A stretch of 64,000 nt of DNA from Pedobacter punctiformis (lineage in GTDB: Bacteria; Bacteroidota; Bacteroidia; Sphingobacteriales; Sphingobacteriaceae). The stretch is from NCBI RefSeq assembly GCF_027213715.1, contig NZ_JAPWGM010000002.1:434001-498000 (forward strand), written 5' to 3'. The notes under the pieces were generated by a model. It was given only the letters and a program-made list of their open reading frames with translations, was not told the origin of the DNA and did not search any database. The position numbers were made by a program, and so were the translations under genes. Positions 25,200-34,649 of the stretch are shown here, piece after piece. The first letter of the stretch is position 1. Every line of letters starts with the position of its first letter.

Positions 25200-26465
25200 T
25201 TAAATTTCTTCTAATGCAGATTTTATTGCAGAATATATGTAATCTAAATCCTCATTACTGATTACGTAAGGAGGTAAAATATAAATGATGTTTCCAAGCG
25301 GTCTTAAAATAATGCCTTTATCCAGGAAGTAAGCATAAAGTAAATTCCTTAGCTCGCTTAAATAAGAAGTCTCATCTCCTGTCTCCCACTCAATCACAAT
25401 AATGGTTCCGGTATGCCTTGCCGTTTTAACCTTTTTATGATCTTTTATTTCATTTAAAAATGTAGCGTGTTTCGTTTCGATACGCTTAATATTTTCTAAT
25501 GTTTTACTTTCCAGTAAAATATCCAAGCTCGCTAAAGAGGCTACACAAGCAATTGGGTTGGCTGTAAATGAATGCCCGTGATACAATGTTTTGAGCTTAT
25601 CGTCGCTTAAAAAAGCATTAAAAATCCGATTTGTGCAAGTGGTTACGCCCAATGGCATTGTTCCACCGGTTAAACCTTTACTCAAACAAAAAATATCAGG
25701 TCTGTTTTCCAGTTTTTCGCAGGCAAAGTAGGTTCCGGTCCGGCCAAAACCTGTCATTACCTCATCAGCAATCATTAAAATATCATTTTCCTTGCAAACA
25801 GATAAAAGTGCATCCAGGTATTTTGCTTCGTACATTAACATGCCTCCAGCGCCTAAAATCAGAGGTTCAAAAATAAAACAGGCCACTTCAGATTTTAGCT
25901 CCGTAATTCGGGTTTGAAGTACCGAAATATTTTGCTCATTGGGTAAATCAATAAATTCTACATCAAATAAAAGGCTGTTAAACGGATCAGTAAAAATGCT
26001 CCTGCCACTTACAGACATAGCTCCAAAAGTATCGCCATGGTAGGCATTTTTAAAGGCAAGAATTTTTGTTTTAGGTTTTCCAAGGTTATTCCAATACTGT
26101 AGACACATTTTTAATGCCACTTCCACTGCTGTGGAGCCATTATCAGTGTAAAAAACTTTTTCCTGTTGTCCCGGCAAAAGGGGCAATAAACGTTCTGCAA
26201 GTAAAACCGCTGGCTCATGCGTAAAACCAGCAAAAATTACATGTTCCAGAGTATTTAATTGTTCGGATACTTTTTGCGCAATATGCGGGTGCGAATGCCC
26301 ATGAATATTTACCCACCACGATGATACAGCATCAATATACCGTTTTCCATTTTCGTCAAAAACATATACGCCTTCACCCCTAACAATTGGAATGTGTGGC
26401 AAGGCATTTTTCATTTGTGTATAAGGGTGCCAGATTACCTTTTTATCTCTCTCCGATAAACTCAT
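25200..26465 (-). CDS. bioA: Adenosylmethionine-8-amino-7-oxononanoate aminotransferase
   Basis: A 421-residue class III PLP aminotransferase that converts KAPA to DAPA in biotin synthesis using SAM. I choose the third Met (MSLSERDKKVIWHPYTQM), because HPYTQM is the usual N-terminal motif of BioA. SWWVNIHGHSHP lies near residue 51, the phosphate-binding region near DNGSTAVEVALK at 105, and the PLP Lys in CLSKGLTGGTMPLG near 268. The start lies inside the 3' end of the CPBP gene, so it is translationally coupled to it. No other bio genes are in the window. Confidence 0.95.
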   Translation of the reverse strand: MSLSERDKKVIWHPYTQMKNALPHIPIVRGEGVYVFDENGKRYIDAVSSWWVNIHGHSHPHIAQKVSEQLNTLEHVIFAGFTHEPAVLLAERLLPLLPGQQEKVFYTDNGSTAVEVALKMCLQYWNNLGKPKTKILAFKNAYHGDTFGAMSVSGRSIFTDPFNSLLFDVEFIDLPNEQNISVLQTRITELKSEVACFIFEPLILGAGGMLMYEAKYLDALLSVCKENDILMIADEVMTGFGRTGTYFACEKLENRPDIFCLSKGLTGGTMPLGVTTCTNRIFNAFLSDDKLKTLYHGHSFTANPIACVASLASLDILLESKTLENIKRIETKHATFLNEIKDHKKVKTARHTGTIIVIEWETGDETSYLSELRNLLYAYFLDKGIILRPLGNIIYILPPYVISNEDLDYIYSAIKSALEEI

Positions 26466-27315
26466 CATCATTAAATATTTCTTGAACAGGCTGTATTTTG
26501 CCTTTAATTAATAACCAAACAATATAAATTAACAAAATTACAGTGCAGAGTAATGACCCTTCAGCACCAAATAAACCACCAGAAAACAGTGGACTTCCAA
26601 TTGGCTTAGCAACCATTAATCCTGGCGCATCCAAACCGCTTACCTTAAAGCCCAGCAAAGTACCCTGGCAAAAATTCCAGCCAAAATGCAGGCCAACTGC
26701 CCACCAGATATTTCTTTTCTGCAAGGTAATAATCGAAAATAAAATACCACTTAAGGTAATATTGATCATTGGAACGATAGAAAAATTAGGGTTGGTTAAG
26801 TGGATAAGGCCAAATAATAAACCATTTATAACAACGGCAATTGAAATTAAATAACGTTCGGAAAATACCACCAGTGGAAAACTTCTGAATACAAATTCTT
26901 CTGAAATGCCAACTAAAACAAAGAATAACAAATAAGCTAAAATTGAAACCGGATTGATTTCTGATTTAGAAAAAACAACATTTCCATTGGCATAAATAAT
27001 TGCAGTACAACAAGCAATTAAGCCTAAACCAATGAGTGTTCCTTTAAAAAAGCCGGACAGGATATTTGTGTTAACAATAAATACGCCTTCAAAATTTCGT
27101 GAAGGAAATATTTTAAAGATCATCAATAAAGCGCCAACAGCCATAATAATTAATGAAACTTCATTATACAGGTTACTGGAGAAGCTTCCTTCGGGGAAAT
27201 TAAAAACTTTCATCTGGTCCAGCATTCCGAAAGGAATTCCCCAGATAAGAATTAAAAAAGCGAATAAAAAAACACTAAGAATCGGTTTTAGGTAATAAAG
27301 AAATTTATTCTCCAT
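26443..27315 (-). CDS. CPBP-family intramembrane metalloprotease
   Basis: A 290-residue polytopic membrane protein with about eight hydrophobic segments. The CPBP (Rce1/CAAX-like) motifs are in order: EEFVFRSFP (EExxxR) near residue 138, FGLIHL (FxxxH) near 168, and HFGWNF (HxxxN/B) near 209. Bacterial relatives process or protect membrane peptides; the substrate here is unknown. It overlaps the NUDIX gene by 11 bases upstream and bioA by about 23 bases downstream, so the four reverse genes from the CDF transporter to bioA look like one operon with unrelated functions. Confidence 0.9.
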   Translation of the reverse strand: MENKFLYYLKPILSVFLFAFLILIWGIPFGMLDQMKVFNFPEGSFSSNLYNEVSLIIMAVGALLMIFKIFPSRNFEGVFIVNTNILSGFFKGTLIGLGLIACCTAIIYANGNVVFSKSEINPVSILAYLLFFVLVGISEEFVFRSFPLVVFSERYLISIAVVINGLLFGLIHLTNPNFSIVPMINITLSGILFSIITLQKRNIWWAVGLHFGWNFCQGTLLGFKVSGLDAPGLMVAKPIGSPLFSGGLFGAEGSLLCTVILLIYIVWLLIKGKIQPVQEIFNDDEFIGER

Positions 27316-27760
27316 TTGCCAACCATTGATTTTTTAATAAACTAACCACGGTTTTATCAGTTTTAAAAGTAATTTCATCCAATGATAAATCCTTAATCTT
27401 TACCCACCGGAAAGCTTGTAAAAGTTCTCCATCACCATCAAAATCATATATTTTAGTTTTAAAGGTTAATTGTAAAGGTGCTTTTTCTTTAACCAAATAA
27501 TAAACACTAATGACCTGACTATCATTAAAGGACGATCTTTCGTAAAAATCAGTCGTATAAAAATGTGCTAAAACTTCAATTTCTGCCTGACATTCTTCAA
27601 CAAATTCGCGTTTAAGACCTTCTATCAAACCTTCTCCTAATTCAAGTCCACCACCAGGAAATTTACTAAAACGCATGCCATACTCCTGTTCATCACTAAC
27701 CAAAACCTCTCCGTGCTGGTTAATTAATAACCCATAAACCCTAATATTAAAGTAGCTCAT
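27305..27760 (-). CDS. NUDIX hydrolase
   Basis: A 151-residue pyrophosphohydrolase. The NUDIX box GGGLELGEGLIEGLKREFVEEC begins near residue 36 and carries the full GX5EX7REUXEE pattern. The beta strands before it (YGLLINQHGEVLVSDE) are typical. The substrate cannot be predicted, with a nucleotide-sugar or 8-oxo-dNTP role equally possible. It overlaps both neighbours (CDF upstream by 14 bases, CPBP downstream). Confidence 0.9.
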   Translation of the reverse strand: MSYFNIRVYGLLINQHGEVLVSDEQEYGMRFSKFPGGGLELGEGLIEGLKREFVEECQAEIEVLAHFYTTDFYERSSFNDSQVISVYYLVKEKAPLQLTFKTKIYDFDGDGELLQAFRWVKIKDLSLDEITFKTDKTVVSLLKNQWLANGE

Positions 27761-28733
27761 TATCGAAGTGTTTTTTATTTTTAATTACAATTTCAGGTGT
27801 CCAGATAATTTCTTTTTTAAAAGCTTCTGCTCTAACCTTACATTCGCTCATGTGGCAATAGTGGCAACATGCGGGTAAGCAAGGATCTGCGTGAATAAAA
27901 AGTTCAGCTCTGCGCACACCATTTTTATTTATGAGTTCGTCAATCTGAGAAATTTCTCTGTGAACCTGATTCAAATCAAAATAATAAGGCAGTGTAACAT
28001 GACAGTCGATATGAAACTCGGGACCATACTGTTGTGTACGTAAATTATGGATGTCAATCCATGGATTATGGCGATGTTCCTGTAAAACAGAAACGACTTC
28101 TTCAACCAGGGTAAAATCACTTTCATCCATTAATCCACCCACCGAGCCGCGGGTAAGCTGATATCCTGAATAGACAATGTAAAATCCAACCAGTACCGAC
28201 AGTAAGCTATCCAACCAGATAATATTGGTTAACTGGATTAAAATTAGTCCCACCACAATTGCCACACTGGTGTAAGTATCTGTTAACAAATGTTTTCCAT
28301 CAGCCTGCAGGGTAATGGAATGTTCTTTCTTGCCAACATTAATCAAATACAATCCAACAACCATATTAATCAGGCCTGTTATTCCAATAATCAACGTTCC
28401 TTCTAAAAGTTTTGATACTGCATGAGGATAAATCAGATTGTAAGATGATTTAAAAATGATGATGACACCGGCAATCAGGATTAAAATTCCTTCTACAAAA
28501 GCAGAGAAAAATTCGACCTTGCCATGTCCATACGGATGATTCTCATCACGCGGTTGCGTGCTCAGGTAAATGCTGTAAAAAGCAAAGCTTCCGGCAATTA
28601 CATTTACAATACTTTCGGCTGCATCGGTTAATATCGCGTTAGAACCTGTAATAAAATAAGCTACAAACTTTGCAAGCATTAAAATAATACTGACCGATAA
28701 TGATACTATAATTGCCTTTTTTTTAACTGTCAC
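27747..28733 (-). CDS. Cation diffusion facilitator transporter
   Basis: A 328-residue CDF metal exporter. Six transmembrane helices lie in the first 210 residues, with the expected metal residues in ILTDAAESIVNV (helix II) and ADGKHLLTDTYTS (helix V). HPYGHGKVEFFSA is the family loop. The cytoplasmic C-terminal domain ends with an unusual cluster, CLPACCHYCHMSEC near 288-302, with five Cys and two His, which could bind Zn, Cd or Co. The exact metal is unknown. It is the promoter-proximal gene of the reverse set ending in bioA. Confidence 0.92.
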   Translation of the reverse strand: MTVKKKAIIVSLSVSIILMLAKFVAYFITGSNAILTDAAESIVNVIAGSFAFYSIYLSTQPRDENHPYGHGKVEFFSAFVEGILILIAGVIIIFKSSYNLIYPHAVSKLLEGTLIIGITGLINMVVGLYLINVGKKEHSITLQADGKHLLTDTYTSVAIVVGLILIQLTNIIWLDSLLSVLVGFYIVYSGYQLTRGSVGGLMDESDFTLVEEVVSVLQEHRHNPWIDIHNLRTQQYGPEFHIDCHVTLPYYFDLNQVHREISQIDELINKNGVRRAELFIHADPCLPACCHYCHMSECKVRAEAFKKEIIWTPEIVIKNKKHFDNELL

Positions 28734-28819
28734 AAGGATTTTTTTTCAAAAATACGCTTATCGCTTAAATTAAATGAGAAAAACTATGTCTTTTTTAGTG
28801 CAGAATAATATTTGGTTTA

Positions 28820-28827
28820 TATATTTG
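28820..28827 (+). promoter_or_regulatory. -7 promoter element of the aminotransferase gene
   Basis: TATATTTG lies 19 bases before the ATG at 28846 and fits TAnnTTTG. Confidence 0.55.
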
Positions 28828-28845
28828 CGGTCAAAGTAATTAACC

Positions 28846-30039
28846 ATGAGCATCTTATCAAAAAGAATCAACAATCTATCTGAATCACAAACCATTAAAA
28901 TGGCCAAAATGGGCCGTGAACTATCTGCAAAAGGCATCGACATCATCAACCTAAGCTTTGGTGAACCTGATTTCCATACGCCGGATAATGTAAAAGAGGC
29001 TGCTAAGAAGGCCATCGACGAAAATTATTCTTACTACACGCCTGTTTCGGGCTATCCTGATTTGAGAAAGGCTATTGTAAAGAAATTAAAGGATGAAAAT
29101 GGTTTGGATTATGAAATCGACCAGATTGTAGTTTCTACAGGCGCCAAACAAAGTTTGGCTAACGCAGTTATGTGTTTAATTGATCCTGATGATGAGGTGA
29201 TTGTACCCACTCCATATTGGGTTTCTTATTCTGAAATGATTAAACTGGCCGAAGGTAAATCAGTTTTCATTAATTCAACAGTAGAAAATAATTTTAAAAT
29301 TACTGCTGAAGAGTTAGAAGCGGCAATTACCCCTAAGACTAAAATTTTTATGTTTTCTTCTCCATGTAATCCAACTGGTTCGGTTTACAGTAAAGAAGAA
29401 TTAGCTTCTTTAGTTCAGGTTTTCGAAAAATATCCAAATATCTACATCCTTTCTGATGAAATTTACGAACACATTAACTTTGTAGAGGAACACGCATCTA
29501 TTGCATCTTTTCCAAGTGTTAAAGACAGGGTAATCATCATTAATGGTTTTTCTAAAGCATATGCAATGACGGGCTGGAGAGTTGGTTATTCGGTTTCGAG
29601 TAAAGAGATTGCACAGGCTTGTGATAAATTACAGGGACAAATTACTTCGGGTACTTCTTCTATTTCTCAGCGTGCAGCTTTAGCAGCCTATAATGAAGGT
29701 TTAGCTAGTGTAAACGAAATGAAAGCTGAGTTTAAAAAACGCAGGGATTTAGTTTACGGTTTATTAAAAGAAATTCCGGGTTTAAAAGTTAATTTACCTG
29801 ATGGTGCATTTTATTTCTTTCCGGAAGTAAAAAGCTTTTTTGGTAAATCTGTTAACGGGCAAACCATCACGAACGCAGAAGATTTAAGTTTATACTTATT
29901 AAATGAAGCACATGTAAGCACAGTTACCGGCGAAGCTTTCGGAAATGAAAACTGCATCCGTATTTCTTATGCAGCATCAGAAGATCAATTAAAGAAAGCT
30001 GTGGCGCAAATTGCCGCTGCATTGGCAAAACTGAACTAA
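28846..30039 (+). CDS. Class I/II pyridoxal phosphate-dependent aminotransferase, aspartate aminotransferase-like
   Basis: A 397-residue fold-type I aminotransferase, subgroup I-gamma. The N-terminus (LSESQTIKMAKMGRELSAKGIDIINLSFGEPDFHTP) is typical of bacterial aspartate and prephenate aminotransferases. PLP contacts include SSPCNPTGSVYS near residue 170 and the Lys in GFSKAYAMTGWRVGY near 240. The C-terminal Arg is in ENCIRISYAAS near 375, which binds the substrate carboxylate. It most probably transaminates aspartate to 2-oxoglutarate. A terminator follows 18 bases later. Confidence 0.92.
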   Translation: MSILSKRINNLSESQTIKMAKMGRELSAKGIDIINLSFGEPDFHTPDNVKEAAKKAIDENYSYYTPVSGYPDLRKAIVKKLKDENGLDYEIDQIVVSTGAKQSLANAVMCLIDPDDEVIVPTPYWVSYSEMIKLAEGKSVFINSTVENNFKITAEELEAAITPKTKIFMFSSPCNPTGSVYSKEELASLVQVFEKYPNIYILSDEIYEHINFVEEHASIASFPSVKDRVIIINGFSKAYAMTGWRVGYSVSSKEIAQACDKLQGQITSGTSSISQRAALAAYNEGLASVNEMKAEFKKRRDLVYGLLKEIPGLKVNLPDGAFYFFPEVKSFFGKSVNGQTITNAEDLSLYLLNEAHVSTVTGEAFGNENCIRISYAASEDQLKKAVAQIAAALAKLN

Positions 30040-30056
30040 TTAATTTTATCCATATC

Positions 30057-30089
30057 AAAACCCTCATCAATTAGGTTGGTGAGGGTTTT
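30057..30089 (+). terminator. Intrinsic terminator of the aminotransferase gene
   Basis: AAAACCCTCATCAA pairs with TTGGTGAGGGTTTT around a 5-base loop and is followed by CTTTTT. Confidence 0.85.
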
Positions 30090-30110
30090 CTTTTTAAAAG
30101 AAACTTATTT

Positions 30111-30650
30111 ATGAAAGCTTTATTAATTATCGATATGCAAATTGGAAGTTTTAAACCCTACGCTGCACGATACAATACAATGGAAGTGATTAACAACATT
30201 AACCAGATTGCAGATAATTTTAGAAAAAACGGTGATAAAGTAATTTTTATCCAGCACGACGGTACCAAAGAAAATTGTTTTTTACCCAATACCGAAGACT
30301 GGCAATTATTACCGGAATTAAATCAGGAAACTGATGACCTTTTTGTAAGCAAAACGGTTAACGACTCTTTTTACCAAACCGATTTACAAGAAATACTGGA
30401 AAAGCATAACATTAGCAATTTGGTAATTACGGGTTGTGCTACAGATTTTTGTGTCGATTCTACCGTCAAATCTGCTTTAACAAAAGATTACAAAGTTACC
30501 GTGGTTGGAGATGCTCATACTACAGCTTCCAGACCTCATGTGGATGCTTTAAATCTCATCAAGCACTATAACTGGTTGTGGAGCGAAACTACACCTGCAA
30601 AGTATAAAATAGACTTAATTTCTACTGCTGATTTAATTTCTACAGAGTAA
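30111..30650 (+). CDS. Isochorismatase-like cysteine hydrolase
   Basis: A 179-residue member of the isochorismatase/nicotinamidase superfamily. The catalytic Asp is in LLIIDMQIG near residue 8, a Lys is in VSKTVNDSF near 82, and the nucleophilic Cys is in TGCATDFCVDSTVKSAL near 111. The family hydrolyses amides, ureas or vinyl ethers, and the substrate cannot be told from sequence. It is monocistronic, beginning 22 bases after the upstream terminator, and is followed by a repeat-rich gap. Confidence 0.88.
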   Translation: MKALLIIDMQIGSFKPYAARYNTMEVINNINQIADNFRKNGDKVIFIQHDGTKENCFLPNTEDWQLLPELNQETDDLFVSKTVNDSFYQTDLQEILEKHNISNLVITGCATDFCVDSTVKSALTKDYKVTVVGDAHTTASRPHVDALNLIKHYNWLWSETTPAKYKIDLISTADLISTE

Positions 30651-30686
30651 ATGGTCATTTTAAGCACAGCCTTTCTATTTTGAAAG

Positions 30687-31299
30687 TCTACAAAGGTTAG
30701 TTTAACAGATTAAAAATTAGGAAACGGGCAGATAAAAGCATTTCGGAAACAGCAATCCCGCTCCCGTTTCTGCCCCTGATGAAAAATCGGGGCATCTCAC
30801 TCCTATCGGGTTTAGAAACAAAGTTTCCTCTGCAAAATGTCATTGATTTTATTTCACTATACGCATTTCTCTAAACCTGATTGAAGCGGCATCCCCTGAT
30901 TTTTCATCAGGGATACAGCGAAAAGCAGGAATGCCGATAAAAATAGCGCAGAACCTTGCTTTCCAAATAAAAATTTTATCAATTAAAATTATAAACTGGC
31001 TTTTTAGAAAATCTACAAGCAAAGGTTAACAAATTAAAGATTAGGAAACAGGCAGATAAAAGCATTTCGGAAACAGCAATCCCGCTCCCGTTTCTGCCCA
31101 GGTGAAAAACCGGGGCATCTCACTCCGATCGGGTTTAGAAACAAAGTTTCCTCTGCAAAATGTCATTGATTTTATTTCACTATCCGCATTTCTCTAAACC
31201 TGATTGAAGCGGCATCCCCTGATTTTTCATCAGGGATACAGCGAAAAGCAGGAATGCCGATAAAAATAGCAAAGAACCCTGCTTTCCAAATAAAAATAT
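30687..31299. repeat. Tandem duplication of a palindromic (REP/BIME-like) element
   Basis: Two copies of a roughly 324-base unit (30687-31010 and 31012-31299) differ at only a few positions. Within each unit a left arm containing GCAATCCCGCT, a CCCCTGATGAAAAATCGGGG-type hairpin and GGGTTTAG recurs in inverted form about 65 bases later (CTAAACCTGAT, CCCTGATTTTTCATCAGGG, AGCAGGAATGCC). Each unit is thus a pair of opposed REP-like elements. There is no credible reading frame in the gap between 30650 and 31379. Confidence 0.85.
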
Positions 31300-31315
31300 A
31301 AAATCCTGTTCAACC

Positions 31316-31354
31316 AAAAAAGCAGAATTTGATATAGACCAAATTCTGCTTTTT
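31316..31354 (-). terminator. Bidirectional terminator after the ABC permease gene
   Basis: AAAAAGCAGAATTT and AAATTCTGCTTTTT are perfect complements around a 10-base loop, with T runs on both strands. It lies 25 bases past the permease stop at 31379. Confidence 0.85.
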
Positions 31355-31378
31355 AATGTAATTATAAACCTGAATATT

Positions 31379-32623
31379 TTAACTCCTGATGGCCTCCACC
31401 GGATCTAATCTCGAAGCTGAGTAAGCAGGCCAAAACCCTGATATAGTTCCGATTACAACAGAAATACTAATACCAAGCATGATGTTATTTAAACCTAAAA
31501 TAATGTGGAAATCGAAAATTGCGCCAATAAGTAGTGAGAATAGGTAGACGAGTAATAAACCTAGCAAACCGCCTAAAATACAAAGGGATATAGATTCAAA
31601 TATAAATTGAAGCAATATAAAATATCTTTTTGCACCTAATGATTTCTGAATACCGATGATATTAGTTCGCTCTTTTACAGATACAAACATGATATTGGCG
31701 ATACTAAAACCACCAACTAAGATAGAGAAACCACCAATTACCCAACCTGCGATATTAACCATATCGAACATTTTACCCAGCTGATTAGATAAAATAGTTG
31801 TTTTATTCAGGGCAAAATCGTCTTCCTGTCCAGGTTTTAAACGGTGTATAGAACGCATTAAACCCTGCAATTCGCTTTCCACTTCTTCTAGTGATACCTT
31901 ATCAGAACCCCTTACCGTTATTTGTGGGCCATATCGTTCATTCTGAATATCTAAAATACCTTTAGCAAAGTTTATTGGAATATTTACACTTTTATCCAAA
32001 GAAGTACCCAGCATATCTTCTCCTTCTTTTTTAAATACGCCAATAACGGTAACCCTTCTGCCTAAAATCTGAATTTGTTTACCAACGGGCTCATCACCTC
32101 CAAATAAACCATCTGCTATATCGGCACCAATTAAACAAACGGGTGTACCGTTTTTATTTTCATTTTCGGTAAAATAACGTCCGGCCTGAAGTTCAAAGTT
32201 CCAGGTTTTATTAAAATCCTGCGAAGCTGCAGAAATGGTAATGCCTTCAACAGAGTTGCTTCTATATTTTATGGTCCGGTTACTGGTTGCAATTTCAAAG
32301 GTAATGCCGTCTGAGTTTTCCATCCTTTCTCTAAGGGCCGCAAAATCACGAAGGGATGGCTGAGGGCGGTTCATATATTTCCACCATGGGTAATTATCAC
32401 TAAAGCTCCATGGCCATTTTTGAACATAAATGGTGTTAGAACCCAGTTTATCAACACTAGCCTGCAATTTATTACGAAAGGTATCTACTGCAGAAAACAC
32501 AGCAATAATGGTAAAAATACCAATGGTTATAGCCAGCAGCGATAACATTGTACGTAACTTATTTTGGCGCAATGCATCAAATGCAAATCGGAAACTCTCG
32601 CCTATCAGCCTAAAGATTATCAT
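31379..32623 (-). CDS. MacB/FtsX-type ABC transporter permease
   Basis: A 414-residue permease. One transmembrane helix lies near residues 20-46 (MLSLLAITIGIFTIIAVFSAV), then a periplasmic MacB-PCD-like domain (about 47-285), then three C-terminal helices of the FtsX domain with the NIMFVSVKERTNIIGIQKSLGAKR coupling loop near 310. It probably exports a peptide or lipoprotein, or acts mechanically on outer-envelope substrates. The matching LolD/MacB-like ATPase is not adjacent; the only candidate in the window is at 36.1 kb. Confidence 0.88.
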   Translation of the reverse strand: MIIFRLIGESFRFAFDALRQNKLRTMLSLLAITIGIFTIIAVFSAVDTFRNKLQASVDKLGSNTIYVQKWPWSFSDNYPWWKYMNRPQPSLRDFAALRERMENSDGITFEIATSNRTIKYRSNSVEGITISAASQDFNKTWNFELQAGRYFTENENKNGTPVCLIGADIADGLFGGDEPVGKQIQILGRRVTVIGVFKKEGEDMLGTSLDKSVNIPINFAKGILDIQNERYGPQITVRGSDKVSLEEVESELQGLMRSIHRLKPGQEDDFALNKTTILSNQLGKMFDMVNIAGWVIGGFSILVGGFSIANIMFVSVKERTNIIGIQKSLGAKRYFILLQFIFESISLCILGGLLGLLLVYLFSLLIGAIFDFHIILGLNNIMLGISISVVIGTISGFWPAYSASRLDPVEAIRS

Positions 32624-32794
32624 AATTAGAGTTTAGACACAACAAGTTTAAAAAGGTTACAGCTCATTTTCAAAACTAATTAATTTTGCAGAAGTAAAGC
32701 ACAAAATTTAAGCAAACATAGGGGAATAAATTTTAGCTAAAACTTAAATAAGTACAAAAGCGTTGTTAAATACGAAAAAGAAGAATTAAATTCG

Positions 32795-32802
32795 TATTTT
32801 TG
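32795..32802 (+). promoter_or_regulatory. -7 promoter element of queA
   Basis: TATTTTTG fits TAnnTTTG and lies 23 bases before the ATG at 32825. Confidence 0.55.
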
Positions 32803-32824
32803 CACCTCAAAAAATTCATCAAGA

Positions 32825-33874
32825 ATGAAATTATCACAATTCAAATTCAACTTACCTGAATCTCTTGTAGCCAATAATCCGGCTGAACAACGCGATGAAG
32901 CTCGTTTAATGGTTTTACATAAAGACAGCGGTAAAATTGAACATAAAATATTTAAAGACGTTTTAGGTTATTTCGATGACCAGGATGTTATGATATTAAA
33001 TAACACTAAAGTTTTTCCGGCCCGTTTATACGGTAACAAAGAAAAAACGGGTGCTACAATCGAAGTGTTTTTATTACGTGAGTTAAATAAGGAGTTACGT
33101 TTATGGGATGTTTTAGTAGATCCGGCCCGTAAAATCCGTGTGGGTAATAAACTATATTTCGGCGATGATGATTTACTAGTTGCTGAGGTTGTAGATAACA
33201 CCACATCACGTGGACGTACTATTCGTTTCTTATTTGAAGGTACGGATGAGGAGTTTAGAAGAAATGTTGAAATTTTAGGTGAAACTCCACTTCCTAAATA
33301 CATTAAACGTAAAGCTACTGCTGAAGATAAAGAGCGTTATCAAACTATTTTTGCTAAACACGAAGGTGCAGTTGCTGCCCCTACTGCTGGTTTGCACTTT
33401 AGCCGTGAGCTAATGAAACGTTTGGAACTTAAAGGTATTAACTTTGCCGAAGTTACTTTACATGTTGGTTTAGGTACTTTCAGAACGGTAGAGGTGGAAG
33501 ATTTAACCAAACACAAAATGGATTCTGAGCAGTTTATTATTGAGCAAAAAGATGCCAGTATTGTAAACAAAGCTTTAGAGGAAAAAAGAAAAATTTGTGC
33601 AGTTGGTACTACTTCAATGCGTGCAATAGAATCTGCTGTATCGGCAAACAGAACTTTAAAAGCGGCTAACGACTGGACAAGTAAGTTTATCTTTCCTCCA
33701 TACGATTTCAGTATTGCAAACTCAATGATTACCAATTTCCATACACCTGAATCTACTTTACTGATGATGGTTAGTGCTTTTGGTGGTTACGAAAATGTAA
33801 TGAATGCCTATGAAGTGGCGGTTAAAGAAAAATATAAATTCTACAGCTATGGCGATGCCATGCTAATTATATAG
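32825..33874 (+). CDS. queA: S-adenosylmethionine:tRNA ribosyltransferase-isomerase QueA
   Basis: A 349-residue enzyme that transfers and isomerises the ribosyl of SAM onto preQ1 in tRNA to give epoxyqueuosine. Family motifs are in place: [22 protein letters not shown] at the N-terminus, [16 protein letters not shown] near residue 180, [11 protein letters not shown] near 215, and [16 protein letters not shown] near 300. The length matches QueA. ispD follows 75 bases later and may share the transcript. The next enzyme of the pathway, QueG, is encoded at the left edge of the window. Confidence 0.96.
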   Translation: MKLSQFKFNLPESLVANNPAEQRDEARLMVLHKDSGKIEHKIFKDVLGYFDDQDVMILNNTKVFPARLYGNKEKTGATIEVFLLRELNKELRLWDVLVDPARKIRVGNKLYFGDDDLLVAEVVDNTTSRGRTIRFLFEGTDEEFRRNVEILGETPLPKYIKRKATAEDKERYQTIFAKHEGAVAAPTAGLHFSRELMKRLELKGINFAEVTLHVGLGTFRTVEVEDLTKHKMDSEQFIIEQKDASIVNKALEEKRKICAVGTTSMRAIESAVSANRTLKAANDWTSKFIFPPYDFSIANSMITNFHTPESTLLMMVSAFGGYENVMNAYEVAVKEKYKFYSYGDAMLII

Positions 33875-33949
33875 ATTTGAGTATTGAGTGATGAGGTTTA
33901 CCACAAAACAAATTTCATCACTCAAATTTATGACCTCATATCTTTAAAA

Positions 33950-34630
33950 ATGAAGTACTACGCTATAATTGTAGCCGGTGGTTCGGGAAACCGGATGCAA
34001 ACCGAAATCCCAAAACAATTTTTATTGCTGCAAGGCCTTCCGGTTTTAATGCATACCATAAGTGCTTTTTCCAAAAGCCGGTATAATCCTCAAATTTTAG
34101 TTGTATTAAATCAAGACCAGCATCAATATTGGGCTGATCTCTGCAAAGAACATAATTTTAATATTCTTCATAACATTATTGAAGGTGGTACGGAGCGGTA
34201 CTATTCTGTAAAAAATGCTTTAGACGTAATTACCGAAGACGGAATTGTTGCAATCCATGATGCGGTAAGGCCCTTAATTTCAAAAGAACTAATCGATTCT
34301 TGTTTTGAAGCATCTTTTTCGGCAGGAAATGCAGTAGCTGCCATACGCCCTACTGATAGCATCCGAAAAGCTAAAGGCAACACCACAGAGGCTGCAGACC
34401 GCAATCATTTTTACCTGGTGCAAACTCCACAAACCTTTAATACTGCTTTAATTAAAAAAGCCTATAAACATCCGTATGAAAATTCATTTACCGATGATGC
34501 AAGTGTAGCCGAATATGATGGCATTTGCATAAACCTGATTGAAGGCGAAAGGAATAACATAAAAATAACCTACCCCGCAGATCTTGATTTTGCGGAAATG
34601 ATACTCCAAAAAAAATCCTCCCGATTGTAA
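33950..34630 (+). CDS. ispD: 2-C-methyl-D-erythritol 4-phosphate cytidylyltransferase
   Basis: A 226-residue MEP-pathway enzyme that couples MEP to CTP. I start it at 33950 (MKYYAIIVAGGSGNRM), the usual N-terminus; an upstream ATG-less extension from 33884 is not convincing. The CTP-binding glycine loop is AGGSGNRM with KQF at about residues 10-26, and the AIHDAVRPL motif is near 103. It provides precursors for the idi/crtB branch at 17 kb. A strong terminator overlaps the stop codon. Confidence 0.95.
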   Translation: MKYYAIIVAGGSGNRMQTEIPKQFLLLQGLPVLMHTISAFSKSRYNPQILVVLNQDQHQYWADLCKEHNFNILHNIIEGGTERYYSVKNALDVITEDGIVAIHDAVRPLISKELIDSCFEASFSAGNAVAAIRPTDSIRKAKGNTTEAADRNHFYLVQTPQTFNTALIKKAYKHPYENSFTDDASVAEYDGICINLIEGERNNIKITYPADLDFAEMILQKKSSRL

Positions 34631-34649
34631 AACCGGGAGGATTTTTTTT
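34611..34649 (+). terminator. Intrinsic terminator of ispD
   Basis: AATCCTCCCG (34614-34623) pairs with CGGGAGGATT (34634-34643) and is followed by T6 on the plus strand. On the other side the A run gives T's on the minus strand, so it also serves the small reverse gene ending at 34648. Confidence 0.9.
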
